In this document: piece after piece, positions 35,666 through 45,358 of the stretch
Layout of the letters: every line of letters begins with the position of its first letter
How positions within the stretch are numbered: the first letter of the stretch is position 1
Source of the DNA: Beijerinckiaceae bacterium
Lineage (GTDB): Bacteria > Pseudomonadota > Alphaproteobacteria > Rhizobiales > Beijerinckiaceae
NCBI GenBank assembly: GCA_027533425.1
Contig: JAPZUD010000008.1
Span: 97,339-161,338 of the forward strand
Direction: 5' to 3'
DNA: 64,000 bases
Notes under the pieces: generated by a model
What the model was told of the DNA's origin: nothing
Databases searched by the model: none
What the model saw: only the letters and a program-made list of their open reading frames with translations
Translations under genes and position numbers: made by a program

Positions 35666-36360
35666 TGCCTGTCGCGATCCTCACCGGTGCCGGCAAGGGC
35701 ATGGGCGGTGCCGCCGCGCGCGAACTCGCCGCCCGCGGCTGGAATGTCGCGCTGCTTTCCCCCTCCGGCAATGCGGAAACGCTGGCCGGGGAACTCGGCG
35801 GCATCGGGATTACCGGCTCTGTCACCGATCCGGATGATCTCGCCCGGCTGGTCGATGCCGCGATGAACGCCTGGGGCCGGATCGACGGCGCCGTCCTTTC
35901 CACCGGCCATCCGCCGAAGGGCGATCTGCTTGCCCTTTCCGACGAGGACTGGGCAAAAGGCCTCGACCTGATCATCCTCAACGTCGTCCGGATCTGCCGC
36001 CTGATTACCCCGATCATGGAGAAGCAGGGCGGCGGCGCCATCGTCAATATCTCGACCTTCGCCGCATTCGAGCCCGATCCCGCCTTCCCGATTTCCTGCA
36101 CCCTCCGGGCCGGCCTCGCCTCCTTCGCCAAGCTTTATGCCGATCGCTACGCGGCGCAGAATATCCGCATGAACAACCTCCTGCCCGGCTTCATCGATTC
36201 CCTGCCGGAAAAGGAAATCTTCAAGGCGCGCATCCCGATGAAGCGCTACGGCACCGTAGCCGAGATCGCCAAGACCGCAGCCTTCCTGCTCTCGGCGGAT
36301 GCCGGTTACATAACCGGCCAGAACATCCGGGTTGACGGCGGCATCACCCGCTCGGTCTGA
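35665..36360 (+). CDS. SDR-family protein with altered catalytic site
   Basis: 231 residues from the ATG at 35665 (TGATG overlap with the preceding stop). Cofactor motif AILTGAGKGMGGAAAREL and C-terminal GYITGQNIRVDGG are typical SDR. At the active site the sequence FPISCTLRAGLASF lacks both the Tyr and the Lys of the usual YxxxK (Ser and Arg instead); the Ser of the triad may be in NISTFAAF. Activity as a normal dehydrogenase is doubtful. Coupled to the lactonase-like gene. Confidence 0.87.
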   Translation: MPVAILTGAGKGMGGAAARELAARGWNVALLSPSGNAETLAGELGGIGITGSVTDPDDLARLVDAAMNAWGRIDGAVLSTGHPPKGDLLALSDEDWAKGLDLIILNVVRICRLITPIMEKQGGGAIVNISTFAAFEPDPAFPISCTLRAGLASFAKLYADRYAAQNIRMNNLLPGFIDSLPEKEIFKARIPMKRYGTVAEIAKTAAFLLSADAGYITGQNIRVDGGITRSV

Positions 36361-36412
36361 TCGAGAAGCTGGCCAAGGAACGGGGCATCACACGTTCGGT
36401 GCGAACAGGCCT

Positions 36413-37036
36413 TCAGTCGCCACGCGGTATCCTGTCCCGCCCGGCCGGATGGTTGGCCATCCGGCCTTCCCGCGCAAGGGCAACCGTTCGCGCCACCCGT
36501 GCCATTCTCGTCTCCGGCTTCCTTGCCAGCAGGATCCACTCGAGAATGGCGCGACGCGACGATCCGGGAATCCGGTTGAAATTCTCGGCCGCTGCGGCGT
36601 CGACGGCGAGCGCCCGCGCCAGATCCTCCGGCGGCGCGTCCGGGTCCAGGCCGGAAAGCCGATCCCAGTTCCCGCTCTGCCGTGCGGCCGCGACAACCGT
36701 CGGTCCGCTCTCCCTCATCCGTCCCGCCGCGATCAGCCGCTCGACCTTGGCGCGGTTGATCGCGGACCAGGCACTGCCCGGCCTCCGGGGCGAGATCAGG
36801 AGCATCGTCCGGGCCGCGTCCAGCTTGCGCGGCAGGGAATCGATCCAGCCATGGCACAGGAGGATATCGACGATGTCGGTCCATGCGATGCCGGGGTTGC
36901 CGGCATGCCGCTTCGGATGAACCAGCCAGTGCGCGCTGTCCCCGGGGTCCCGCGCCTCCAGCCAGGTTTCCAGCGACGCGAGGTCCGCGATCTCGATCCG
37001 GGGCAAATGGTCTAGGGCCCGTGGACCGTCTCCCAT
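36413..37036 (-). CDS. YdeI/OmpD-associated-family protein
   Basis: 207 residues from the ATG at 37036. The YdeI/OmdA pattern is clear: SLETWLEARDPG, WTDIVDILLCHGWIDSLPRKLD, TMLLISPRRPGSAWSAINRAKVERLIAAG and the C-terminal IPGSSRRAILEWILLARKPETRMARV. Some members protect against bacteriocin-like peptides; the biochemical function is unknown. Two bases separate it from the flavin reductase, so they are probably one operon. Confidence 0.88.
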   Translation of the reverse strand: MGDGPRALDHLPRIEIADLASLETWLEARDPGDSAHWLVHPKRHAGNPGIAWTDIVDILLCHGWIDSLPRKLDAARTMLLISPRRPGSAWSAINRAKVERLIAAGRMRESGPTVVAAARQSGNWDRLSGLDPDAPPEDLARALAVDAAAAENFNRIPGSSRRAILEWILLARKPETRMARVARTVALAREGRMANHPAGRDRIPRGD

Positions 37037-37038
37037 GC

Positions 37039-37557
37039 TCACACCGCGTGATAGGCCCGGCGGACATAGACCAGCCCGCCATGGGCATGGCCGAGGCCGA
37101 TATCGACAATCTCGCCGATCACCACGAAATGGCTGGCGACAGGGCGGAAATCGATCACCCGCGCCTCGAAATGGACCAGGGCGTCGCCGAGCAGCGGCTG
37201 TCCGGCGGCGCCTGCGCGCCAGGCACCATGGGTGAACCGCGCCTCGCCACGGGCTGGCGTCCGCCCGGCGAAGACATTGGCCAGTTCCTGCTGGCCGGCC
37301 CCCAGCGTGTTGACGGCGAAGGCCATGTTCTGCCGGAGGATCGCGGCCGTGCGGCTGTTCTGGTTGAGGCAGACGAGCAAGGTGGGCGGCGCGTCGGACA
37401 CCGAGGTGACGGCGGTTGCGGTCAACCCGCCGCGACCGCCAGGGCCGTCGGTCGTGATCAGATGCACGGCACCGGCAACCCGGCTCATGGCATCGCGGAA
37501 AAGGGCCTGCCGATCCGGCGAGGCCGCATCCGGGGGCGCCGAGGCTGTTGCAGTCAC
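37039..37557 (-). CDS. Flavin reductase-like FMN-binding protein
   Basis: 172 residues. It matches the flavin reductase (HpaC/RutF-like) domain: VAGAVHLITTDGPGGRGGLTATAVTSVSDAPPTLLVCLN, AFAVNTLGAGQQELANVFAG, and the end block VVIGEIVDIGLGHAHGGLVYVRRAYH. It would supply reduced flavin to a two-component monooxygenase, though no partner oxygenase is adjacent. Starts at ATG 37557, AAGGAG-like bases upstream. Confidence 0.9.
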   Translation of the reverse strand: MTATASAPPDAASPDRQALFRDAMSRVAGAVHLITTDGPGGRGGLTATAVTSVSDAPPTLLVCLNQNSRTAAILRQNMAFAVNTLGAGQQELANVFAGRTPARGEARFTHGAWRAGAAGQPLLGDALVHFEARVIDFRPVASHFVVIGEIVDIGLGHAHGGLVYVRRAYHAV

Positions 37558-37766
37558 GCTTGGTCTCCTTGCCCCTCAAGTGACGACATTGAACCGAAAC
37601 GGCAAGGGGATTCCGAAAGGATTTCGTGCGGGTGATTTACGCGCGCACCGGAGCCGCTATGCTCGTGTGCAGGAGGCCTTGCCAGAACCCGCTCCGCGTG
37701 TCACCGTGCCTGAATCGTATATTGGATACAATTTTCGGCTGATCCTCCTGCCCCTGGAAATCCTGC

Positions 37767-39020
37767 ATGAGCCTTGCCTTGACTCCCGAAGAAACCCGCC
37801 TGCTCTCCGGCGAACTGGGCGAGGGCATGGCACTGGCCATGCGTATCATCACCGAAACAGCGCGCCTGATGGGCGCCAGCCGGCTGGTGCCCGTCGTTTC
37901 CGCCCATATTGACGGCGCGCTGTATCATGGCGATTCCGGCACGCTCTTCGCCGAGCATCTCGTCCGCCTCGGCGCAAAGCTCGCCATACCGACCACGCTG
38001 AATGTGGGCGCGCTTGACCTTGCCTGCGGCGCGAAGACGCGGCTGCCGCCCCACCAGCATGACATGGCCTACCGGATGATGCGCGCCTACGAGGCGATGG
38101 GCTGCGCCCCGACCTGGACCTGCGCGCCCTATCAGGCCGGGCATCGCCCCGCTTTCGGCAGCGATGTCGCCTGGGGGGAATCCAACGCGGTCGCCTTCTG
38201 CAATTCCGTGCTCGGTGCCCGGACCAACCGCTACGGCGATTTTCTCGACATATGCTGCGCGATGACCGCCCGCGCCCCCTATTACGGGCTGCATATCCCG
38301 GAGAACCGCCGCGCGGTCTTCGCGCTCGATTGCGCCGGCCTGTCGCGCACCTTGCGGAACTCGGACGTGTTCTGGCCCGTCATCGGCACCCTGTTCGGCC
38401 AGCGTGCGGGCACATCGATCGGCGTTGTGCTCGGCCTGGAAGGCTGCGCCACCGAGGACCGGTTGAAAGCCTTCGGCGCCGCTGCCGCTTCAGCCGGGGC
38501 GGTCGGCCTGTTCCACATTCTCGGCGAGACACCGGAAGCACCGGACCTCGCCACCGTCACAGGCGGGCAGGATATCCCGGTCATTCCGGTCACGGCTGCC
38601 ATGCTGAACGCCGCCCGCGCCGGCCTGTCGACCACGGGCGAGACCGCGATCGACGCCGTGGCGATCGGCTCGCCACATTGCTCCGCCGAGGAACTGCTCG
38701 AGCTCGACCGTCTGATCGCCGGTCGCCGGCTGGCACGGCCCTTCTATGCCTGCACCGGCCGCCATGCCGTGGCCGAACTCGAGGCGGCCGGCCGGCGCCG
38801 CGCCCTCGAGGCGGCGGGTGTCACGCTGGTCGCCGACACCTGCGTCGTCGTCACGCCGATCCTCGACGGGGTGAAAGGCGTCCTGATGACAAATTCCGGC
38901 AAATTCGCCCATTATGCGCCGGGAAATACGGGTTATGCCGTGCAATACGGTGCCATGGCGGAATGCGTCGAAAGCGCGGTTTCGGGCCATCTCGTCCGCG
39001 AGGAAAGGCTCTGGTCATGA
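37767..39020 (+). CDS. Aconitase X catalytic (large) subunit, AcnX
   Basis: 417 residues. It matches the AcnX catalytic domain: [50 protein letters not shown], and [36 protein letters not shown]-type region (read in parts), with LTNS-like [13 protein letters not shown] near the C-terminus. Known AcnX enzymes dehydrate cis-3-hydroxy-L-proline in bacteria or mevalonate 5-phosphate in archaea; the neighbours favour the former. Its stop overlaps the small-subunit start (ATGA). Confidence 0.92.
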   Translation: [417 protein letters not shown]

Positions 39021-39427
39021 CATTTCCCGCGCTCACGCCACTCCTTCCCGGCGAGGCTTCCGGCCCGGTGCTGCAGCTTTCCGCGCCACTGTCCTTCTGG
39101 GGCGGCGTCGATCCGGCGAGCGGCCGGATCATCCAGGTCCGCCACCCGGAATGCGGCCGGACCATCGGCGGCGCGATCCTCTGCCTGCCGGCGACGATCG
39201 GCTCCTCCTCCTCCTCGGCCGTTCTGCTCGAGTTGATCCGCCTCGGCATCGCCCCGGCCGCCCTCGTCATGGGCACACCGGATGCGATCCTGATGATCGG
39301 CTGCCTCGTCGCGCGGGAAATGGGCTGGGCCGCCCCGCCCGCCTTCGCGCTTGACCCGGCCGGGCAGGCATGCCTTCCCGGTACGGCGCGGATCGATTCC
39401 GGCGGCCACGTTTCTTCCCTCTCCTGA
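39017..39427 (+). CDS. Aconitase X swivel (small) subunit
   Basis: 136 residues, four-base overlap with the large subunit gene. The swivel domain is recognisable: GRIIQVRHPECGRTIGGAIL followed by LPATIGSSSSSAVLLELI, whose serine loop holds the substrate carboxylate, then AALVMGTPDAILMIGCLVA. In some bacteria both domains are fused into one chain; here they are two genes. It is followed by the hydroxyproline epimerase gene after 20 bases. Confidence 0.92.
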   Translation: MTFPALTPLLPGEASGPVLQLSAPLSFWGGVDPASGRIIQVRHPECGRTIGGAILCLPATIGSSSSSAVLLELIRLGIAPAALVMGTPDAILMIGCLVAREMGWAAPPAFALDPAGQACLPGTARIDSGGHVSSLS

Positions 39428-39447
39428 ACAGCAGGGCATTCAAGACC

Positions 39448-40458
39448 ATGGCAAGGCACACGTTCTTCTGCGTCGACGGGCATACTTGCGGCAATCCGGT
39501 CCGCATGGTCGTCGGCGGCGGCCCCGACCTCACGGGCGCCACGATGAGCGAGAAGCGCGACCATTTCATCCGCGACTATGACTGGATCCGCACGGCCCTG
39601 ATGTTCGAGCCGCGCGGCCATGACATGATGTCCGGCTCGATCCTCTACCCGCCGACGCGGCCGGATTGCGACATCGCCATTCTCTATATCGAGACGACCG
39701 GCTGCCTGCCCATGTGCGGCCACGGCACCATCGGCACGGTGACGATGGCGCTGGAACAGGGGCTGGTGAAGGCCCGCACGCCGGGCATCCTCCGGCTCGA
39801 TACGCCGGCCGGCCTTGTCGAGGCGCATTACCGCGAGGAAGGCGGCCGGGTGACCTCGGTGAAGCTGATCAACATCCCCTCCTTCCTGTTCGTGCGCGAT
39901 CTCGCCATCGAGGTGGAGGGGCTCGGCAGGCTGGTGGTCGACATTTCCTATGGCGGGAATTTCTACGCCATCATCGATCCGCAACCCGCCTTTGCCGGCG
40001 TCGAGGCGGTGCAACCCTCCGACATCCTGCGCTGGTCACCGCGCGTCCGCGCGGCCGTGAATGCGGCGATCGACCTCATCCACCCGGAAAACCCGGCCAT
40101 CCGCGGCTGCCGCCATGTGCTCTGGGCGGGCACGCCGACCGTGCCCGGCGCCACCGCGCGCAACGCCGTGTTCTATGGCGAGAAGGCGATTGACCGCTCT
40201 CCCTGCGGCACCGGAACCTCTGCCCGGCTGGCGCAATGGGCGGCGCGCGGCCGGCTGAAACCCGGCGAGGATTTCATCCATGAGAGCATCATCGGCTCGC
40301 TCTTCACCGGCCGGATCGAGGGCGAGACCCGCGTGGGCGACTACCCCGCCATCATCCCCTCGATCGAGGGCTGGGCGGTCATGACGGGGCTGAACACGAT
40401 TTTCGTCGATGACCATGATCCCTTCGCACATGGCTTTGTTCTGGCGGACCGGACTTAA
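39448..40458 (+). CDS. 4-hydroxyproline epimerase (proline racemase family)
   Basis: 336 residues. The two catalytic cysteines of an active epimerase are both present: Cys90 in LPMCGHGTIG and Cys253 in DRSPCGTGTSAR; trans-3-hydroxyproline dehydratases of this family have a Thr or Ser in the second place, so epimerase is favoured. It interconverts trans-4-hydroxy-L-proline and cis-4-hydroxy-D-proline. It follows the AcnX pair and precedes a liv transporter operon. Proline racemase itself cannot be excluded. Confidence 0.92.
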   Translation: MARHTFFCVDGHTCGNPVRMVVGGGPDLTGATMSEKRDHFIRDYDWIRTALMFEPRGHDMMSGSILYPPTRPDCDIAILYIETTGCLPMCGHGTIGTVTMALEQGLVKARTPGILRLDTPAGLVEAHYREEGGRVTSVKLINIPSFLFVRDLAIEVEGLGRLVVDISYGGNFYAIIDPQPAFAGVEAVQPSDILRWSPRVRAAVNAAIDLIHPENPAIRGCRHVLWAGTPTVPGATARNAVFYGEKAIDRSPCGTGTSARLAQWAARGRLKPGEDFIHESIIGSLFTGRIEGETRVGDYPAIIPSIEGWAVMTGLNTIFVDDHDPFAHGFVLADRT

Positions 40459-40628
40459 CGAACGGCGAAATCCGTGCCATTTTCGGCAATCTTTGGCGAT
40501 ACTCCCTAGTTGGGAGTGATTTTTTCGATTGAAGCCCTAATCGGGCTGGTCCATGTCTTACCGCCACGTGATTGCCGGCCTTGCGGCTTGCTGCTAGCGT
40601 GGTTTCGTCGGTTGACGGTTTCGCCAAC

Positions 40629-40644
40629 TGGCACAATTCCCGCA
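40629..40644 (+). promoter_or_regulatory. Possible sigma-54 -24/-12 promoter
   Basis: TGGCAC-N5-CCGCA, with GG (40630-40631) and GC (40642-40643) exactly ten bases apart, 39 bases before the livH start codon. The -24 element is exact; the -12 element differs (CC instead of TT). The spacing fits sigma-54 rather than sigma-70. Confidence 0.35.
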
Positions 40645-40682
40645 TAGAACGGGAGACGTTATGGGGAGGCGTTCGTTTCAGG

Positions 40683-41606
40683 ATGGAAGTATTCGTCCAG
40701 CAATTGATTAATGGCGTCACGCTTGGCGCCGTCTACGGGCTCATCGCCATCGGCTACACGATGGTCTTCGGCATCATCGGGATGGTGAACTTCGCCCATG
40801 GCGATGTGTTCATGATCTCGGCCTTCGTGGCCCTCATCTGTTTCATGGCCATAACAGCCATTGCCGGCATGTCGGGGGGCGCGGTTTTCCTCGCGTTGCT
40901 TGTCGCGCTGATCATATCGATGATCGTGACATCCCTCTTCAGCTGGACGATCGAGCGGGTCGCCTACCGGAAGCTGCGCGGCTCGTTCCGCCTTGCGCCG
41001 CTGATCTCGGCGATCGGCATGTCGATCCTGCTGATGAATTTCGTGCAGGTTGCACAGGGCGCGCGCAACAAGCCCATCCCCCCGATCATGCGTGATACGA
41101 TCCGCCTGTTCGAGAAGGACGGGTTCGTCGTCGCCATCTCCTACAAGCAGATCCTGATCATTCTCGTGACGGCGGTTCTGCTCGGGATCTTCTGGTATGT
41201 CGTCCAGAAGACGCCGCTCGGCCGGGCGCAGCGCGCCTGCGAACAGGACCAGAAGATGGCGGCCCTGCTCGGCATCAATGTCGACCGCACCATTGCTGTC
41301 ACCTTCATCATGGGTGCGGCCCTTGCGGCGGTCGCCGGCACCATGTTCCTGACCTATTACGGGGTCGTCGTGTTCTCCGACGGGTTCGTGCCTGGCGTGA
41401 AGGCCTTCACCGCTGCCGTTCTCGGGGGCATCGGCTCCCTGCCCGGGGCCGTGCTCGGCGGTATGCTCATCGGCCTGATCGAGACCTTCTGGTCTGCATA
41501 TTTTTCCATTGATTACAAAGATGTCGCCGCGTTCTCGATCCTGGCCATCGTTCTGATCTTCATGCCGCAAGGCCTCCTGGGCAAACCCGAAGTCGAGAAG
41601 GTGTGA
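40683..41606 (+). CDS. livH: Branched-chain amino acid ABC transporter permease
   Basis: 307 residues from the ATG at 40683 (MEVFVQQLINGVTLG). LivH pattern: AVYGLIAIGYTMVFGIIGMVNFAHGD and AACEQDQKMAALLGI-like coupling loop (RACEQDQKMAALLGINVDRTI), ending VAAFSILAIVLIFMPQGLLGKPEVEKV. It is an inner-membrane subunit of the importer. The next gene begins on its stop codon region (TGATG). Confidence 0.95.
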   Translation: MEVFVQQLINGVTLGAVYGLIAIGYTMVFGIIGMVNFAHGDVFMISAFVALICFMAITAIAGMSGGAVFLALLVALIISMIVTSLFSWTIERVAYRKLRGSFRLAPLISAIGMSILLMNFVQVAQGARNKPIPPIMRDTIRLFEKDGFVVAISYKQILIILVTAVLLGIFWYVVQKTPLGRAQRACEQDQKMAALLGINVDRTIAVTFIMGAALAAVAGTMFLTYYGVVVFSDGFVPGVKAFTAAVLGGIGSLPGAVLGGMLIGLIETFWSAYFSIDYKDVAAFSILAIVLIFMPQGLLGKPEVEKV

Positions 41607-43021
41607 TGATGATGGAAGCGCCTGCACGTGAGCCGGTGAATTTCGCCGGCCTGCTGAAGGATGCGGTCCTTGCGGCCGCCATCGCCTTCGGCCTGTTCTC
41701 GCTGCTGCTCGGTCTGAAGACCGACCAGACCCTCAACAACCAGATGGTGCTCGTGCCGCGGCCTGGCCTGCTTGCCACGGTTGTCGGCCTTGTCTTCGTC
41801 GGCCGCTTCCTGATCGGCTACTGGCAGGCGATCAATGCCGGCAAGATCAAGAAGCGCAAGGCAGCAGCGACGCCGCTCGCCCTCAAGATCGAGAAATACG
41901 GTACCGCGGCCTTTGTCGGCTTCCTCTTCGTCTACCCGATGATGGTTCTCGGCACGGCCGGCCCCTCGGGCGCGATCAAGTGGATCGACAATTTCGGCAT
42001 CCAGATCCTGATCTACATCATGCTGGGCTGGGGCCTGAACATCGTTGTCGGCCTCGCGGGCCTGCTCGATCTCGGCTATGTCGCCTTCTATGCCGTCGGC
42101 GCCTATTCCTATGCGCTGCTGGCCACCTCGGAGCCGGTGAAGGAATTCATGGCCGGCCTGGTCGGCCCGACTTTCTGGCCGCTCTGGGCCTTCTGGATCT
42201 GCCTGCCGGTTGCCGGCATCCTCGCTGCCTTCTGGGGCGTCCTGCTCGGTTTCCCGGTCCTGCGTCTGCGCGGTGACTACCTCGCGATCGTCACCCTGGC
42301 CTTCGGGGAGATCATCCGCCTCGTCCTGATCAACTGGGTCGAGTTCTCGGGCGGCTATGCCGGCATTTCCTCGATTCCGCGACCGAGTTTCTTCGGCGTG
42401 CCGTTCAATGCGACGGAGAGCGGATTTGCCGCGACATTCGGGCTCGAATTCACACCGATCTACCGAACGATCTTCCTCTTCTACGTCATCCTGGTCCTGG
42501 CGCTGATCACGGCCGTGGTCTCCACCCGGCTCCGGCGATTGCCGGTTGGCCGGGCCTGGGAAGCCCTGCGCGAGGATGAGATCGCCTGCCGCTCGCTGGG
42601 CATCAACACGGTGAATACCAAGCTGACGGCCTTCGCCATCGGCGCGATGTTCGGCGGCTTTGCCGGCGCCTTCTTCGCGGCCCGTCAGGGCTTTATCTCA
42701 CCGGAGAGCTTCGTCTTCCTTGAATCCGCGCAGATCCTTGCCATCGTCGTGCTCGGCGGAATGGGCAGCCTGCTCGGCGTCGTGATCGCCTCGATCATGC
42801 TGGTGGGCGGTGTCGAATTGCTCCGCGAACTGGATTTCCTGAAAGCCTATTTCGGCGACAATTTCGACCCGGCCCAGTACCGGATGCTGATTTTCGGTGC
42901 CTGCATGGTGCTGATGATGCTCTGGAAGCCGCGCGGCCTGATTTCGGTGCGCGAGCCTTCCGTCTTCCTCAAGGAGAAGAAGGCCGTGTCGTCCGACCTG
43001 GTGAAGGAGGGGCATGGATGA
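41606..43021 (+). CDS. livM: Branched-chain amino acid ABC transporter permease
   Basis: 471 residues starting at ATG 41606; GTG 41603 and ATGs 41609 and 41612 are alternatives in the same frame, since the region is a run of ATG codons. It has an N-terminal extension with two or three extra membrane segments before the LivM core (IYIMLGWGLNIVVGLAGLLDLGYVAFYAVGAY, EDEIACRSLGINTVNTKL). A long linker of KAAATPLALKIEK separates extension and core. It pairs with livH; the end overlaps livG by eight bases. Confidence 0.94.
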   Translation: MMMEAPAREPVNFAGLLKDAVLAAAIAFGLFSLLLGLKTDQTLNNQMVLVPRPGLLATVVGLVFVGRFLIGYWQAINAGKIKKRKAAATPLALKIEKYGTAAFVGFLFVYPMMVLGTAGPSGAIKWIDNFGIQILIYIMLGWGLNIVVGLAGLLDLGYVAFYAVGAYSYALLATSEPVKEFMAGLVGPTFWPLWAFWICLPVAGILAAFWGVLLGFPVLRLRGDYLAIVTLAFGEIIRLVLINWVEFSGGYAGISSIPRPSFFGVPFNATESGFAATFGLEFTPIYRTIFLFYVILVLALITAVVSTRLRRLPVGRAWEALREDEIACRSLGINTVNTKLTAFAIGAMFGGFAGAFFAARQGFISPESFVFLESAQILAIVVLGGMGSLLGVVIASIMLVGGVELLRELDFLKAYFGDNFDPAQYRMLIFGACMVLMMLWKPRGLISVREPSVFLKEKKAVSSDLVKEGHG

Positions 43022-43987
43022 TCCGCCAGCTCCCGCCCGTTCACCCCGCGCCCCGGCTCCTGCGGAAAGAAGAATTCTGATGCGTGCGCTTTCGGATCCG
43101 ATCCTCAAGGTCCAGAACCTGACGATGCGCTTCGGCGGCCTCGTCGCGGTCAATGACCTGACCTTCACGGCCGGCCGTGGTGACATCACGGCCCTGATCG
43201 GTCCCAACGGGGCCGGAAAGACCACGGTGTTCAACTGCATCACCGGGTTTTACAAGCCAACGACGGGCCGCATGGCCCTTCGCCATGGCACGATTGACAT
43301 CGACGCCCATGTCGAGCGGCTGACAGACACGCCGAACGATCATCTGACAAGCGCCGATGGCAGCCTCTACCTGCTGGAGCGGATGCCGGATTTCCATGTC
43401 TCGGCGCGGGCAAAGGTCGCCCGGACATTCCAGAACATCCGTCTCTTCTCCGGGATGACCGTCCTCGAGAACCTCATGGTGGCACAGCATAATCCGCTGA
43501 TGGTCGCCTCGAACTGGACCATCGGCGGCCTGCTCGGCTTTGCCGGCTTCCGCAAGCGCGAGAAGGCGGCAATCGAGTCGGCCAAGTACTGGCTCGAGAA
43601 GACCAAGCTGATCGACCGCGCCGATGATCCCGCCGGGGACCTGCCCTATGGCGACCAGCGCCGGCTGGAAATCGCACGCGCCATGTGCACCGAGCCCGTT
43701 CTGCTCTGCCTTGACGAGCCGGCGGCCGGCCTGAACCCGCGCGAGAGCCTTGAACTTAACGCGCTGCTGCGTTCGATCCGCGATGATCACGGCACGTCTC
43801 TGCTGCTCATCGAGCATGATATGTCGGTTGTGATGGAAATTTCCGACCATGTCGTGGTGCTGGATTACGGCACCAAGATTTCGGACGGCACGCCTGACCA
43901 GGTCAAATCCGATCCCAAGGTCATCGCCGCCTATCTTGGCGCCGAGGATGAAGCGGAAGTGGAGAAGATCGAAGCGGAGGTGGGCCT

Positions 43988-43991
<4 letters not shown>
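43014..43991 (+). CDS. livG: Branched-chain amino acid ABC transporter ATPase
   Basis: 325 residues from the ATG at 43014 (overlapping livM); an ATG at 43080 with GGAAAGAAG upstream is also possible and would remove the proline-rich leader. Walker A GPNGAGKTT, signature LPYGDQRRLEIARAM (LivG type, normally LPYGQQ), Walker B LLCLDEPAAGLNP, and H-loop IEHDMSVVMEISD. An insertion of about 30 residues (LRHGTIDIDAHVERLTDTPND) lies between Walker A and the Q-loop. Confidence 0.94.
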
Positions 43992-44725
<734 letters not shown>

Positions 44726-44757
44726 GGCCCGGGCAACCCCGAACAAGGAAACCCCCG

Positions 44758-45108
44758 ATGCAAGGAATTCTCTACGAGGAACCGTCGATCTGGTTGTTCC
44801 TGCTGGTCACCGTGATCATGGGCGGCTGGGCTGCCTGGCGGACCGGCAAGGCCATCGCGAAGACCTGGCGTCCGTCCTGGATGCTGGTTCCCTACATGGC
44901 GCTGCTCGGCATGGCCGTTCGGTTCATCCATTTCGCGCTGTTCCACGGCACGCTGTTCTCGTTGCATTTCTACCTGATCGACACCGTGCTGATCTCGGTC
45001 TTCGCCTATCTCGGCTGGCGGAATGAGCGGGCCAACGCCATGGCGCGCCAGTATGGTTTTGCTTTCGAGAAGACTTCGGCGATCAGCTGGCGGCGCAAGG
45101 CCGCCTGA
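44758..45108 (+). CDS. Small membrane protein in liv operon (DUF6867-like)
   Basis: 116 residues with three hydrophobic segments (IWLFLLVTVIMGGWAAW, LVPYMALLGMAVRFIHFALF, HFYLIDTVLISVFAYLGW) and a C-terminal cytosolic tail with RNERANAMARQYGF. It sits between livF and livK, preceded by AAGGAAACCCC. I believe this is the rhizobial DUF6867 family that recurs in such transporter clusters; the role is unknown, perhaps assembly or regulation of the transporter. Confidence 0.8.
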   Translation: MQGILYEEPSIWLFLLVTVIMGGWAAWRTGKAIAKTWRPSWMLVPYMALLGMAVRFIHFALFHGTLFSLHFYLIDTVLISVFAYLGWRNERANAMARQYGFAFEKTSAISWRRKAA

Positions 45109-45132
45109 GCCCGGCATGCTGCGGCAGCGATC

Positions 45133-45159
45133 ATTTTTCCGGCATGGCGCCGGAAAAAT
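45133..45159. repeat. 11-base inverted repeat between the small membrane gene and livK
   Basis: ATTTTTCCGGC (45133-45143) and GCCGGAAAAAT (45149-45159), perfectly complementary, 5-base loop. It has no trailing T run on the plus strand, so it is not a simple terminator; it may be an RNA-stabilising hairpin or operator. Confidence 0.55.
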
Positions 45160-45358
45160 CGGTTCCTCGCGGGACGACCGGAAAATCGCCATTGGTTGCG
45201 GTGAAATGCCCCGAATTTTATCGAATTTTGCGTGAATTTGGCTGGTGACAGAGACAAAAAAACCGGCTTTGATGGTTTCAGGCGTGTTAATCGACACGAC
45301 TGGAGACGCTTGCGGGTGGCGAGATCAACCCGTCTTATCAGTCACAGGGAGAGACCTG

